From contig NW_027195237.1 in assembly GCF_038502225.1 (NCBI RefSeq), positions 32,501-96,500 on the forward strand: a DNA stretch of 64,000 nucleotides. The letters run 5' to 3'. This document shows positions 1 to 15,090 of the stretch, one piece after another (position 1 is the first letter of the stretch; each line of letters opens with the position of its first letter). A model generated the notes under the pieces. The model ran no database searches. It was given only the letters and a program-made list of their open reading frames with translations, and was not told the DNA's origin. This DNA comes from Cherax quadricarinatus (taxonomy: Eukaryota; Arthropoda; Malacostraca; Decapoda; Parastacidae). Position numbers and translations under genes: made by a program.

Positions 1-1379
1 AATATCAGGACATCAACACCAGGCACACGACAATATCAGGACATCAACACCAGCCACACGACAATATCAGGACGTCAACACCAGCCACACGACAATATCA
101 GGACATCAACACCAGCCACACGACAATATCAGGACATCAACACCAGCCACACGACAATATCAGGACATCAGCACCAGCCACACGAAAATATCAGGATATC
201 AACACCAGCCACACGACAATATCAAGACATCAACACCAGCCACATGACAATATCAGGACATCAACACCAGCCACACGACAATATCAGGACATCAATACCA
301 GGCACACGACAATGTCAGGACATCAACACCTGCCACACGACAATATCAGGACATCAACACCAGCCACACGACAATGTCAGGACATCAACACCAGCCACTC
401 GACAATATCAGGACATCAACACCAGACACACGACAATATCAGGACATCAACACCAGCAACACGACAATGTTAGGACATCAACACCAGCCACACCACAACA
501 TCAACACATCAACACCAGCCACACGACAACATCAACACATCAACACCAGCCACACAACAGCATCAACACATCAACAACAGCCACACGGCATTATCAACAC
601 ATCAACACCAGCCACACAACAACATCAACACATCAACACCAGAAACACAACAACATCAACACATCAACAACAGCCACACGACAACATCAACACATCAACA
701 ACAGCCACACGACAACATCAACACATCAACAACAGCCACACTACAATATCAGGACATCAACACCAGACACAAAACATCAACACATCAACAACAGCCACAC
801 AACAACATCAACACATCAACAACAGCCACACAACAACATCAACACATCAACACCAGACACAAAACATCAACACATCAACAACAGCCACACGACAACATGA
901 ACACATCAACAACATCCACACGACAACATGAACACATCAACACCAGCCACACGACAATATCAGGACATCAACACCAGCCACACCACAACATCAACACATC
1001 AACACCAGCCACACGACAATATCAGGACATCAACACCAGCCACACGACAACACCAGGACATCAACACCAGCCACACGACAATATCAGGACATCAACACCA
1101 GCAACACGACAATATCAGGACATCAACACCAGCCACACGACAATATCAGGACATCAACACCAGCCACACGAAAATATCAGGACATCAACACCAGCCACAC
1201 GACAATATCAGGACATCAACACCAGCCACACGACAATATCAGGACATCAACACCATCAACACGACAATATCAGGACATCAACACCAGCCACACGACAAAA
1301 TCAGGACATCAACACCAGCCACACGACAATATCAGGACATTAACACCAGCCACACGACAATATCAGGACATCAACACCA

Positions 1380-4300
1380 GTCACACGACAATATCAGGAC
1401 ATCAACACCAGCCACACGACAATATCAGGACATCAACATCAGCCACACGACAATATCAGGACATCAACACCAGCCACACGACAATATCAGGACATCAACA
1501 CCAGCCACACAACAACATCAACACATCAACAACAGCCACACAACAACATCAACACATCAACAACAGCCACAAAACAACATCAAAACATTAACACCAGCCA
1601 CACAACAACATCAACACATCAACAACAGCCACACAACAACATCAACACATCAACAACAGCCACAAAACAACATCAAAACATTAACACCAGCCACACAACA
1701 ACATCAACACATCAACACCAGCCACACGACAACATCAACACATCAACACCAGCCACTCGACAACATGAACACATCAACACCAGCCACACAACAACATCAA
1801 CACATCAACAACAGCCACACAACAACATCAACACAACAACACCAGCCACTCGACAACATGAACACATCAACACCAGCCACTCGACAACATCAACACATCA
1901 ACACCAGCCACACGACAACATGAACACATCAACACCAGCCACACAACAACATCAACACATCAACAACAGCCACACAACAACATCAACACATCAACACCAG
2001 CCACAAAACAACATCAAAACATTAACACCAGCCACACAACAACATCAACACATCAACAACAGCCACACAACAACATCAACACATCAACACCAGCCACACA
2101 ACAACATCAACAACAGCCTCACGACAACATGAACACATCAACAACAGCCACACGACAACATCAACACATCAACAACAGCCACACAACAACATCAACACAT
2201 CAACAACAGCCACATAACAACATGAACACATCAACACCAGACACGAAACATCAACACATCAACAACAGCCTCACGACAACATGAACACATCAACAACAGC
2301 CTCACGACAACGTCAACACATCAACAACAGCCACACGACAACATAAACTCATCAACAACAGCCACACGACAACATCAACACATCAACAATAGCCCCACGA
2401 CAACATAAACACATCAACAACAGCCACGCAACAACTTCAACACATCAACAACAGCCACACGACAATATTAGGACATCAACACCAGCCACACGACAATATT
2501 AGGACATCAACACAAGCCACACGACAATTTTAGGACATCAACACCAGCCACACGACAACATCAACACATCAACACCAGCCACACGACAACATCAACACAT
2601 CAACACCAGCCACTCGACAATATTAGGACATCAACACCAGCCACACGACTATATCGAGACATCAACACCAGCCACACGACTATATCGAGACATCAACACC
2701 AGCCGCACGACTATATCGAGACATCAACACCAGCCACACGACTATATCGAGACATCACCACCAGTCACACGACTATATCGAGACATCAACACCAGCCACA
2801 CGACAATATCAGGACATCAACACCAGCCACACGACAATATCAGGACATCAACACCAGCCACACGACTATATCGAGACATCACCACCAGTCACACGACTAT
2901 ATCGAGACATCAACACCAGCCACACGACAATATCAGGACATCAACACCAGCCACACGACAATATCAGGACATCAACACCAGCCACACGACAATATCAGGA
3001 CATCAACACCAGCCACACGACAATATCAGGACATCAACACCAGCCACACGACAATTTCAGGACATCAACACCAGCCACACGACAACAGCAGGACATCAAC
3101 ACCAGCCACACGACAATATCAGGACATCAACACCAGCCACACGACAATATCAGGACATCAACAACAGCCACACGACAACAGCAGGATATCAACACCAGCC
3201 ACACGACAATATCAGGACATCAACACCAGCCACACGACAATATCAGGACATCAACACCAGCCACACGACAAAATCAGGACATCAACACCAGCCACACGAC
3301 AATATCAGGACATCAACACCAGCCACACGACAATATCAGGACATCAACACCAGCCACATGACAATATCAGGACATCAACACCAGCCACACGACAACAGCA
3401 GGACATCAACACCAGCCACTCGACAATATCAGGACATCAACACCAGCCACACGACAATATCAGGACATCAACACCAGCCACACGACAACAGCAGGACATT
3501 AACACCAGCCACACGACAATATCAGGACATCAACACCAGCCACACGACAATATCAGGACATCAACACCAGCCACACGACAATATCAGGACATCAACACCA
3601 GCCACACGACAATATCAGGACATCAACACCAGCCACACGACAATATCAGGACATCAACACCAGCCACACGACAATATCAGGACATCAACACCAGTCACAC
3701 GACAATATCAGGACATCAACACCAGCCACACGACAATATCAGGACATCAACATCAGCCACACGACAATATCAGGACATCAACACCAGCCACACGACAATA
3801 TCAGGACATCAACACCAGCCACACAACAACATCAACACATCAACAACAGCCACACAACAACATCAACACATCAACAACAGCCACAAAACAACATCAAAAC
3901 ATTAACACCAGCCACACAACAACATCAACACATCAACAACAGCCACACAACAACATCAACACATCAACAACAGCCACAAAACAACATCAAAACATTAACA
4001 CCAGCCACACAACAACATCAACACATCAACACCAGCCACACGACAACATCAACACATCAACACCAGCCACTCGACAACATGAACACATCAACACCAGCCA
4101 CTCGACAACATCAACACATCAACACCAGCCACACGACAACATGAACACATCAACACCAGCCACACAACAACATCAACACATCAACAACAGCCACACAACA
4201 ACATCAACACATCAACACCAGCCACAAAACAACATCAAAACATTAACACCAGCCACACAACAACATCAACACATCAACAACAGCCACACAACAACATCAA

Positions 4301-5410
4301 CACATCAACACCAGCCACACAACAACATCAACAACAGCCTCACGACAACATGAACACATCAACAACAGCCACACGACAACATCAACACATCAACAACAGC
4401 CACACAACAACATCAACACATCAACAACAGCCACATAACAACATGAACACATCAACACCAGACACGAAACATCAACACATCAACAACAGCCTCACGACAA
4501 CATGAACACATCAACAACAGCCTCACGACAACGTCAACACATCAACAACAGCCACACGACAACATAAACTCATCAACAACAGCCACACGACAACATCAAC
4601 ACATCAACAATAGCCCCACGACAACATAAACACATCAACAACAGCCACGCAACAACTTCAACACATCAACAACAGCCACACGACAATATTAGGACATCAA
4701 CACCAGCCACACGACAATATTAGGACATCAACACAAGCCACACGACAATTTTAGGACATCAACACCAGCCACACGACAACATCAACACATCAACACCAGC
4801 CACACGACAACATCAACACATCAACACCAGCCACTCGACAATATTAGGACATCAACACCAGCCACACGACTATATCGAGACATCAACACCAGCCACACGA
4901 CTATATCGAGACATCAACACCAGCCGCACGACTATATCGAGACATCAACACCAGCCACACGACTATATCGAGACATCACCACCAGTCACACGACTATATC
5001 GAGACATCAACACCAGCCACACGACAATATCAGGACATCAACACCAGCCACACGACAATATCAGGACATCAACACCAGCCACACGACTATATCGAGACAT
5101 CACCACCAGTCACACGACTATATCGAGACATCAACACCAGCCACACGACAATATCAGGACATCAACACCAGCCACACGACAATATCAGGACATCAACACC
5201 AGCCACACGACAATATCAGGACATCAACACCAGCCACACGACAATATCAGGACATCAACACCAGCCACACGACAATTTCAGGACATCAACACCAGCCACA
5301 CGACAACAGCAGGACATCAACACCAGCCACACGACAATATCAGGACATCAACACCAGCCACACGACAATATCAGGACATCAACACCAGCCACACGACAAC
5401 AGCAGGATAT
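1380..5410. repeat. Higher-order duplication, about 2.2 kb period
   Basis: A stretch of about 2 kb containing the same unusual monomers occurs twice. A GCCTCACGACAACATGAAC marker, the short run of AATATTAGG monomers, the TATATCGAG cluster and the ACAACAGCAGG monomers all recur 2221 bp apart (for example 2461 and 4682). At the left side the spacing grows by 93 bp, meaning three monomers gained or lost. This is typical of unequal exchange between monomers in register. Confidence 0.85.
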
Positions 5411-6169
5411 CAACACCAGCCACATGACAATATCAGGACATCAACACCAGCCACACGACAATATCAGGACATCAACACCAGCCACACGACAATATCAGGA
5501 CATCAACACCAGCCACACGACAACAGCAGGACATCAACACCAGCCACTCGACAATATCAGGACATCAACACCAGCCACACGACAATATCAGGACATCAAC
5601 ACCAGCCACACGACAACAGCAGGACATCAACACCAGCCACACGACAATATCAGGACATCAACACCAGCCACACGACAATATCAGGACATCAACACCAGCC
5701 ACACGACAATATCAGGACATCAACACCAGCCACACGACAATATCAGGACATCAACACCAGCCACACGACTATATCGAGACATCAACATCAGCCACACGAC
5801 TATATCGAGACATCAACACCAGCCACACGAGTATATCGAGACATCAACACAAGCCACACGACTATATCGAGACATCAACACCAGCCACACGACTATATCG
5901 AGACATCGACACCAGCCACACGACTATATGGAGACATCAACACCAGCCACACGACTATATCGAGACATCAACACCAGCCACACGACTATATCGAGACATC
6001 ACCACCAGCCACACGACTATATCGAGACATCAACACCAGCCACACGACAATATCAGGACATCAACACCAGCCACACGACTATATCGAGACATCAACACCA
6101 GCCACACGACAATATCAGGACATCAACACCAGCCACACGACAATATCAGGACATCAACACCAGCCGCAC

Positions 6170-9100
6170 GACAATATCAGGACATCAACACCAGCCACAC
6201 GACTATATCGAGACATCAACACCAGCCACACGACTATATCGAGACATCAACACCAGCCACACGACAATATCAGGACATCAACACCAGCCACACGACAATA
6301 TCAGGACATCAACACTAGCCACACGACAATATCAGGACATCAACACCAGCCACACGACAATATCAGGACATCAACACCAGCCACACGACAATATCAGGAC
6401 ATCAACACCAACCACACGAGAATAACAGGACATCAACACCAGCCACACGACAATACCAGGACATCAACATCAGCCACACGACAATATCAGGACATCAACA
6501 CCAGCCACACGACAATATCAGGACATCAACACCAGCCACACGACAATATCAGGACATCAACACCAGCCAAACAACAATATCAGGACATCAACACCAGCCA
6601 CACGACAATATCAGGACATCAACACCAGCCACACGACAATATCAGGACATTAACACCAGCCACACGACAATATCAGGACATCAACACCAGCCACACGACA
6701 ATATCAGGACATCAACACCAGCCACACGACAATATCAGGACATCAACACCAGCCACACGACAATATCAGGACATCAACACCAGGCACACGACAATATCAG
6801 GACATCAACACCAGCCACACGACAATATCAGGACGTCAACACCAGCCACACGACAATATCAGGACATCAACACCAGCCACACGACAATATCAGGACATCA
6901 ACACCAGCCACACGACAATATCAGGACATCAACACCAGCCACACGACAATATCAGGATATCAACACCAGCCACACGACAATATCAAGACATCAACACCAG
7001 CCACATGACAATATCAGGACATCAACACCAGCCACACGACAATATCAGGACATCAATACCAGGCACACGACAATGTCAGGACATCAACACCTGCCACACG
7101 ACAATATCAGGACATCAACACCAGCCACACGACAATGTCAGGACATCAACACCAGCCACTCGACAATATCAGGACATCAACACCAGACACACGACAATAT
7201 CAGGACATCAACACCAGCCACACGACAATGTCAGGACATCAACACCAGCTACACCACAACATCAACACATCAACACCAGCCACACGACAACATCAACACA
7301 TCAACACCAGCCACACAACAGCATCAACACATCAACAACAGCCACACGGCATTATCAACACATCAACACCAGCCACACAACAACATCAACACATCAACAC
7401 CAGAAACACAACAACATCAACACATCAACAACAGCCACACGACAACATCAACACATCAACAACAGCCACACGACAACATCAACACATCAACAACACCTAC
7501 ACTACAATATCAGGACATCAACACCTGCCACACGACAACATCAACACATCAACACCAGACACGCGACAATATTAGGACATCAACACCAGCCACACAACAA
7601 CATCAACACATCAACAACAGCCACACAACAACATCAACACATCAACACCAGACACAAAACATCAACACATCAACAACAGCCACACGACAACATGAACACA
7701 TCAACAACAGCCACACGACAACATGAACACATCAACAACAGCCACACAACAACATCAACACATCAACACCAGCCACACAACAACATCAACACATCATCAC
7801 CAGCCACACGACAATATCAGAACATCAACACCAGCCACACGACAACACCAGGACATCAACACCAGCCACACGACAATATCAGGACATCAACACCAGCAAC
7901 ACGACAATATCAGGACATCAACACCAGCCACACGACAATATCAGGACATCAACACCAGCCACACGACAATATCAGGACATCAACACCAGCCACACGACAA
8001 TATCAGGACATCAACACCAGCCACACGACAATATCAGGACATCAACACCATCAACACGACAATATCAGGACATCAACACCAGCCACACGACTATATCGAG
8101 ACATCAACACCAGCCACACGACTATATCGAGACATCAACACCAGCCACACGACAATATCAGGACATCAACACCAGCCACACGACAATATCAGGACATCAA
8201 CACTAGCCACACGACAATATCAGGACATCAACACCAGCCACACGACAATATCAGGACATCAACACCAGCCACACGACAATATCAGGACATCAACACCAAC
8301 CACACGAGAATAACAGGACATCAACACCAGCCACACGACAATACCAGGACATCAACATCAGCCACACGACAATATCAGGACATCAACACCAGCCACACGA
8401 CAATATCAGGACATCAACACCAGCCACACGACAATATCAGGACATCAACACCAGCCAAACAACAATATCAGGACATCAACACCAGCCACACGACAGTATC
8501 AGGACATCAACACCAGCCACACGACAATATCAGGACATTAACACCAGCCACACGACAATATCAGGACATCAACACCAGCCACACGACAATATCAGGACAT
8601 CAACACCAGCCACACGACAATATCAGGACATCAACACCAGCCACACGACAATATCAGGACATCAACACCAGGCACACGACAATATCAGGACATCAACACC
8701 AGCCACACGACAATATCAGGACGTCAACACCAGCCACACGACAATATCAGGACATCAACACCAGCCACACGACAATATCAGGACATCAACACCAGCCACA
8801 CGACAATATCAGGACATCAACACCAGCCACACGACAATATCAGGATATCAACACCAGCCACACGACAATATCAAGACATCAACACCAGCCACATGACAAT
8901 ATCAGGACATCAACACCAGCCACACGACAATATCAGGACATCAATACCAGGCACACGACAATGTCAGGACATCAACACCTGCCACACGACAATATCAGGA
9001 CATCAACACCAGCCACACGACAATGTCAGGACATCAACACCAGCCACTCGACAATATCAGGACATCAACACCAGACACACGACAATATCAGGACATCAAC

Positions 9101-11897
9101 ACCAGCCACACGACAATGTCAGGACATCAACACCAGCTACACCACAACATCAACACATCAACACCAGCCACACGACAACATCAACACATCAACACCAGCC
9201 ACACAACAGCATCAACACATCAACAACAGCCACACGGCATTATCAACACATCAACACCAGCCACACAACAACATCAACACATCAACACCAGAAACACAAC
9301 AACATCAACACATCAACAACAGCCACACGACAACATCAACACATCAACAACAGCCACACGACAACATCAACACATCAACAACACCTACACTACAATATCA
9401 GGACATCAACACCTGCCACACGACAACATCAACACATCAACACCAGACACGCGACAATATTAGGACATCAACACCAGCCACACAACAACATCAACACATC
9501 AACAACAGCCACACAACAACATCAACACATCAACACCAGACACAAAACATCAACACATCAACAACAGCCACACGACAACATGAACACATCAACAACAGCC
9601 ACACGACAACATGAACACATCAACAACAGCCACACAACAACATCAACACATCAACACCAGCCACACAACAACATCAACACATCATCACCAGCCACACGAC
9701 AATATCAGAACATCAACAACAGCCACACGACAACACCAGGACATCAACACCAGCCACACGACAATATCAGGACATCAACACCAGCAACACGACAATATCA
9801 GGACATCAACACCAGCCACACGACAATATCAGGACATCAACACCAGCCACACGACAATATCAGGACATCAACACCAGCCACACGACAATATCAGGACATC
9901 AACACCAGCCACACGACAATATCAGGACATCAACACCATCAACACGACAATATCAGGACATCAACACCAGCCACACGACTATATCGAGACATCAACACCA
10001 GCCACACGACTATATCGAGACATCAACACCAGCCACACGACAATATCAGGACATCAACACCAGCCACACGACAATATCAGGACATCAACACTAGCCACAC
10101 GACAATATCAGGACATCAACACCAGCCACACGACAATATCAGGACATCAACACCAGCCACACGACAATATCAGGACATCAACACCAACCACACGAGAATA
10201 ACAGGACATCAACACCAGCCACACGACAATACCAGGACATCAACATCAGCCACACGACAATATCAGGACATCAACACCAGCCACACGACAATATCAGGAC
10301 ATCAACACCAGCCACACGACAATATCAGGACATCAACACCAGCCAAACAACAATATCAGGACATCAACACCAGCCACACGACAGTATCAGGACATCAACA
10401 CCAGCCACACGACAATATCAGGACATTAACACCAGCCACACGACAATATCAGGACATCAACACCAGCCACACGACAATATCAGGACATCAACACCAGCCA
10501 CACGACAATATCAGGACATCAACACCAGCCACACGACAATATCAGGACATCAACACCAGGCACACGACAATATCAGGACATCAACACCAGCCACACGACA
10601 ATATCAGGACGTCAACACCAGCCACACGACAATATCAGGACATCAACACCAGCCACACGACAATATCAGGACATCAACACCAGCCACACGACAATATCAG
10701 GACATCAACACCAGCCACACGACAATATCAGGATATCAACACCAGCCACACGACAATATCAAGACATCAACACCAGCCACATGACAATATCAGGACATCA
10801 ACACCAGCCACACGACAATATCAGGACATCAATACCAGGCACACGACAATGTCAGGACATCAACACCTGCCACACGACAATATCAGGACATCAACACCAG
10901 CCACACGACAATGTCAGGACATCAACACCAGCCACTCGACAATATCAGGACATCAACACCAGACACACGACAATATCAGGACATCAACACCAGCCACACG
11001 ACAATGTCAGGACATCAACACCAGCTACACCACAACATCAACACATCAACACCAGCCACACGACAACATCAACACATCAACACCAGCCACACAACAGCAT
11101 CAACACATCAACAACAGCCACACGGCATTATCAACACATCAACACCAGCCACACAACAACATCAACACATCAACACCAGAAACACAACAACATCAACACA
11201 TCAACAACAGCCACACGACAACATCAACACATCAACAACAGCCACACGACAACATCAACACATCAACAACACCTACACTACAATATCAGGACATCAACAC
11301 CTGCCACACGACAACATCAACACATCAACACCAGCCACACGACAACATCAACACATCAACACCAGACACGCGACAATATTAGGACATCAACACCAGCCAC
11401 ACAACAACATCAACACATCAACAACAGCCACACAACAACATCAACACATCAACACCAGACACAAAACATCAACACATCAACAACAGCCACACGACAACAT
11501 GAACACATCAACAACAGCCACACGACAAAATGAACACATCAACAACAGCCACACAACAACATCAACACATCAACACCAGCCACACAACAACATCAACACA
11601 TCATCACCAGCCACACGACAATATCAGAACATCAACACCAGCCACACGACAACACCAGGACATCAACACCAGCCACACGACAATATCAGGACATCAACAC
11701 CAGCAACACGACAATATCAGGACATCAACACCAGCCACACGACAATATCAGGACATCAACACCAGCCACACGACAATATCAGGACATCAACACCAGCCAC
11801 ACGACAATATCAGGACATCAACACCAGCCACACGACAATATCAAGACATCAACACCATCAACACGACAATATCAGGACATCAACACCAGCCACACGA
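6170..11897. repeat. Higher-order repeat, 1888-bp period, three copies
   Basis: Diagnostic variants recur exactly 1888 bp apart: an ATG-creating monomer at 7005, 8893 and 10781, a CGAGAATAACAGG monomer near 6418, 8306 and 10194, and a CACCATCAAC monomer at 8046 and 9934. The period fits 61 monomers minus 3 bp, and a monomer shortened by 3 bp is present in each copy. The third copy carries one extra 31-bp monomer near 11330, moving the next marker to 11853. The sequence at 1-1290 is a further, more diverged copy. Identity is very high by eye, so the expansion is recent or concerted. Confidence 0.88.
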
Positions 11898-14186
11898 CAA
11901 TATCAGGACATCAACACCAACCACACGACAATATCAGGACATCAACACCAGCCACACGACAATATCAGGACATCAACACCAGCCACACGACAATATCAGG
12001 ACATCAACACCAGCCACACGACTATATCGAGACATCAACACCAGCCACACGACTATATCGAGACATCAACACCAGCCACACGACTATATCGAGACATCAA
12101 CACCAGCCACACGACTATATTGAGACATCACCACCAGCCACACGACTATTTCGAGACATCAACACCAGCCACACGACTATATCGAGACATCAACACCAGC
12201 CACACGACTATATCGAGACATCAACACCAGCCACACGACTATATCGAGACATCAACACCAGCCACACGACTATATCGAGACATCAACACCAGCCACACGA
12301 CTATATCGAGACATCAACACCAGCCACACGACAATATCAGGACATCAACACCAGCCACACGACAATATCAGGACATCAACACCAGCCACACGACAATATC
12401 AGGACATCAACACCAGCCACACGACAACATCAGGACATCAACACCAGCCACACAACAACATCAACACATCAACAACAGCCACACAACAACATCAACACAT
12501 CAACAACAGCCACACGACAACATCAACACATCAACACCAGCCACACGACAACATGAACACATCAACACCAGCCACACAACAACATCAACACATCAACAAC
12601 AACCACACAACAACATCAACACAACAACACCAGCCACAAAACAACATCAAAACATTAACACCAGCCACACAACAACATCAACACATCAACAACAGCCACA
12701 CAACAACATCAACACATCAACACCAGCCACACAACAACATCAACAACAGCCACACGACAACATCAACACATCAACACCAGCCACACAACAACATCAACAC
12801 ATCAAAAACAGCCACACGACAACATCAACACATCAACAACAGCCTCACGACAACATGAACACATCAACAACAGCCTCACGACAACATCAACACATCAACA
12901 CCAGCCACACGACAACGTCAACACATCAACAACAGCCACACGACAACATAAACTCATCAACAACAGCCACACAACAACATAAACTCATCAACACCAGCCA
13001 CACGACAACATCAACACATCAACACCAGCCACACAACAACATCAACACATCAACAACAGCCACACAACAACTTCAACACATCAACAACAGCCACACGACG
13101 ACATCAACACATCAACACCAGCCACACGAAAATATTAGGACATCAACACCAGCCACACGACAATATTAGGACATCAACACCAGCCACACAACAAAATCAA
13201 CACATCAACACCAGCCACACGACAACATCAACACATCAACACCAGCCACACGACAATATTAGGACATCAACACCAGCCACACGACAATATTAGGACATCA
13301 ACACAAGCCACACGACAATTTTAGGACATCAACACCAGCCACACGACAACATCAACACATCAACACCAGCCACACGACAACATCAACACATCAACACCAG
13401 CCACACGACAATATTAGGACATCAACACAAGCCACACGACAATTTTAGGACATCAACACCAGCCACACGACAACATCAACACATCAACAACAGCTACACG
13501 ACAACATCAACACATCAACACCAGCCACATAACAACATCAACACATCAACAACAGCCACACAACAACATCAACACATCAACAACAGCCACACAACAACAT
13601 CAACACATCAACACCAGCCACACAACAACATCAACACATCAACAACAGCCACACGACAACATCAACACATCAACAACAGCCACACGACAACATCAACACA
13701 TCAACAACAGCCACACCACAACATCAACACATCAACACCAGCCACACGACAACATCAACACATCAACACCAGCCACATAACAACATCAACACATCAAGAA
13801 CAGCCACACAACAACATCAACACATCAACAACAGCCAAACAACAAGATCAACACATCAACACCAGCCACACGACAACATCAACACATCAACAACAGCCAC
13901 ACCACAACATCAAAAAATCAACAACAGCCACACAACAACATCAACACATCAACAACAGCCACACGACAACATCAACACATCAACAACAGCCACACCACAA
14001 CATCAACACATCAACACCAACCACACGACAACATCAACACATCAACAACAGCAACACCACAACATCAACACATCAAAAACGGCCACACAACAACATCAAC
14101 ACATCAATAACAGCCACAAGACAACATCAACACCAACCACACGACAACATCAACACATCAACAACCGCCACACCACAACATCAACA

Positions 14187-14481
14187 TGTAGACAGCCTGT
14201 ACTGTCTGCACAGACAGCCCATGCTGTCTGCCAGCTTGGTTCATATTTCGCGCCACTCAGGTGCTGCCATCTATAGGCCTTGCCACTTCAGTATGCCCAG
14301 ACTTGCCTCGCTCTCACTCACACAGCGGCCTGGCATCAACACACAAGTACTCCCAGCTCTCTCTCGTGGGCATGGCCCTGCCCGGGCCATGGGCACAAAC
14401 ACACAAGCCTGTGAAACCCAACACTAGTTATCAATAAACAAAGAAGCCTCCGAAGACGTATATCATTAACACCGTTCTACA
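14187..14481. mobile_element. Probable solo LTR inserted in the satellite
   Basis: A 295-bp non-satellite block begins TGTAGACAG and ends CCGTTCTACA. The termini TGTAGA and TCTACA are perfect 6-bp inverted repeats of the TG...CA form usual for LTRs. An AATAAA signal lies at 14433, and the first 45 bases contain several CTGTCTG/CAGACAG inverted motifs. No internal retrotransposon domain or second LTR follows. About 24 further non-satellite bases (14482-14505, with another AATAAA) come before the satellite resumes in phase at AACA (14506). No clean 5-bp target duplication flanks the TG...CA form. The alternative element 14187-14505 would have a 4-bp AACA duplication but poor termini. The short open frame inside it is not a credible gene. 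Confidence 0.55.
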
Positions 14482-14505
14482 GCTTACCAAATAAACATCA
14501 TTATA

Positions 14506-15090
14506 AACACATCAACACCAACCAGACAACAACATCAACACCAGCCACACGACATCAACACATCAACAACAGCCACACCACAACATCAACACATCAACAA
14601 CAGCCACACAACAACATCAACACTTCAACAACAGCCACACGACAACATCAACACATCAACAACGGCCACACGACAACATCAACACATCAACACCAGCCAC
14701 ACAACAACATCAACACATCAACAACAACCACACGACAATATTAGGACATCAACACCAGCCACACGACAATATTAGGACATCAACACCAGCCACACGACAA
14801 CATCAACACATCAACACCAGCCACACGACAACATCAACACATCAACACCAGCCACACAACAACATCAACACATCAACACCAGCCACATGACAATATTAGG
14901 ACATCAACACCAGCCACACAACAACATCAACACATCAACAACAGCCACACGACAACATCAACACATCAACAACAGCCACACGACAACATCAACACATCAA
15001 CAACAGCCACACAACAACATCAACAAATCAACAACAGCCACACGACAACATCAACACATCAACACCAGCCACACGACAACATCAACACAT
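14506..15090. repeat. 31-bp satellite between LTR and LINE
   Basis: Mostly AACATCAAC-type monomers with a few AATATTAGG monomers. Its phase continues exactly from block 1, as expected if the LTR-like block inserted into a continuous array. It ends at ACACAT, where the LINE begins. Confidence 0.95.

Larger units (their letters stand above)
1..14186. repeat. 31-bp satellite array, block 1
   Basis: Head-to-tail 31-bp monomers run uninterrupted from the window edge. All types share a core ACATCAACAMC-AGCC-ACACRAC and differ in the first nine bases: AATATCAGG (type A), AACATCAAC (type B), TATATCGAG (type C) and AATATTAGG (type D). Types occur in blocks: A dominates 1-1500 and 2800-3800, C appears near 2640-2900, 5760-6240 and 12010-12310, and B dominates after about 12430. 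The top strand is strongly A/C-rich with few G and T, so stop codons are rare. Because 31 is 1 mod 3, any frame reads a 31-residue period. No promoter, splice structure or codon bias supports translation. Confidence 0.97.
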
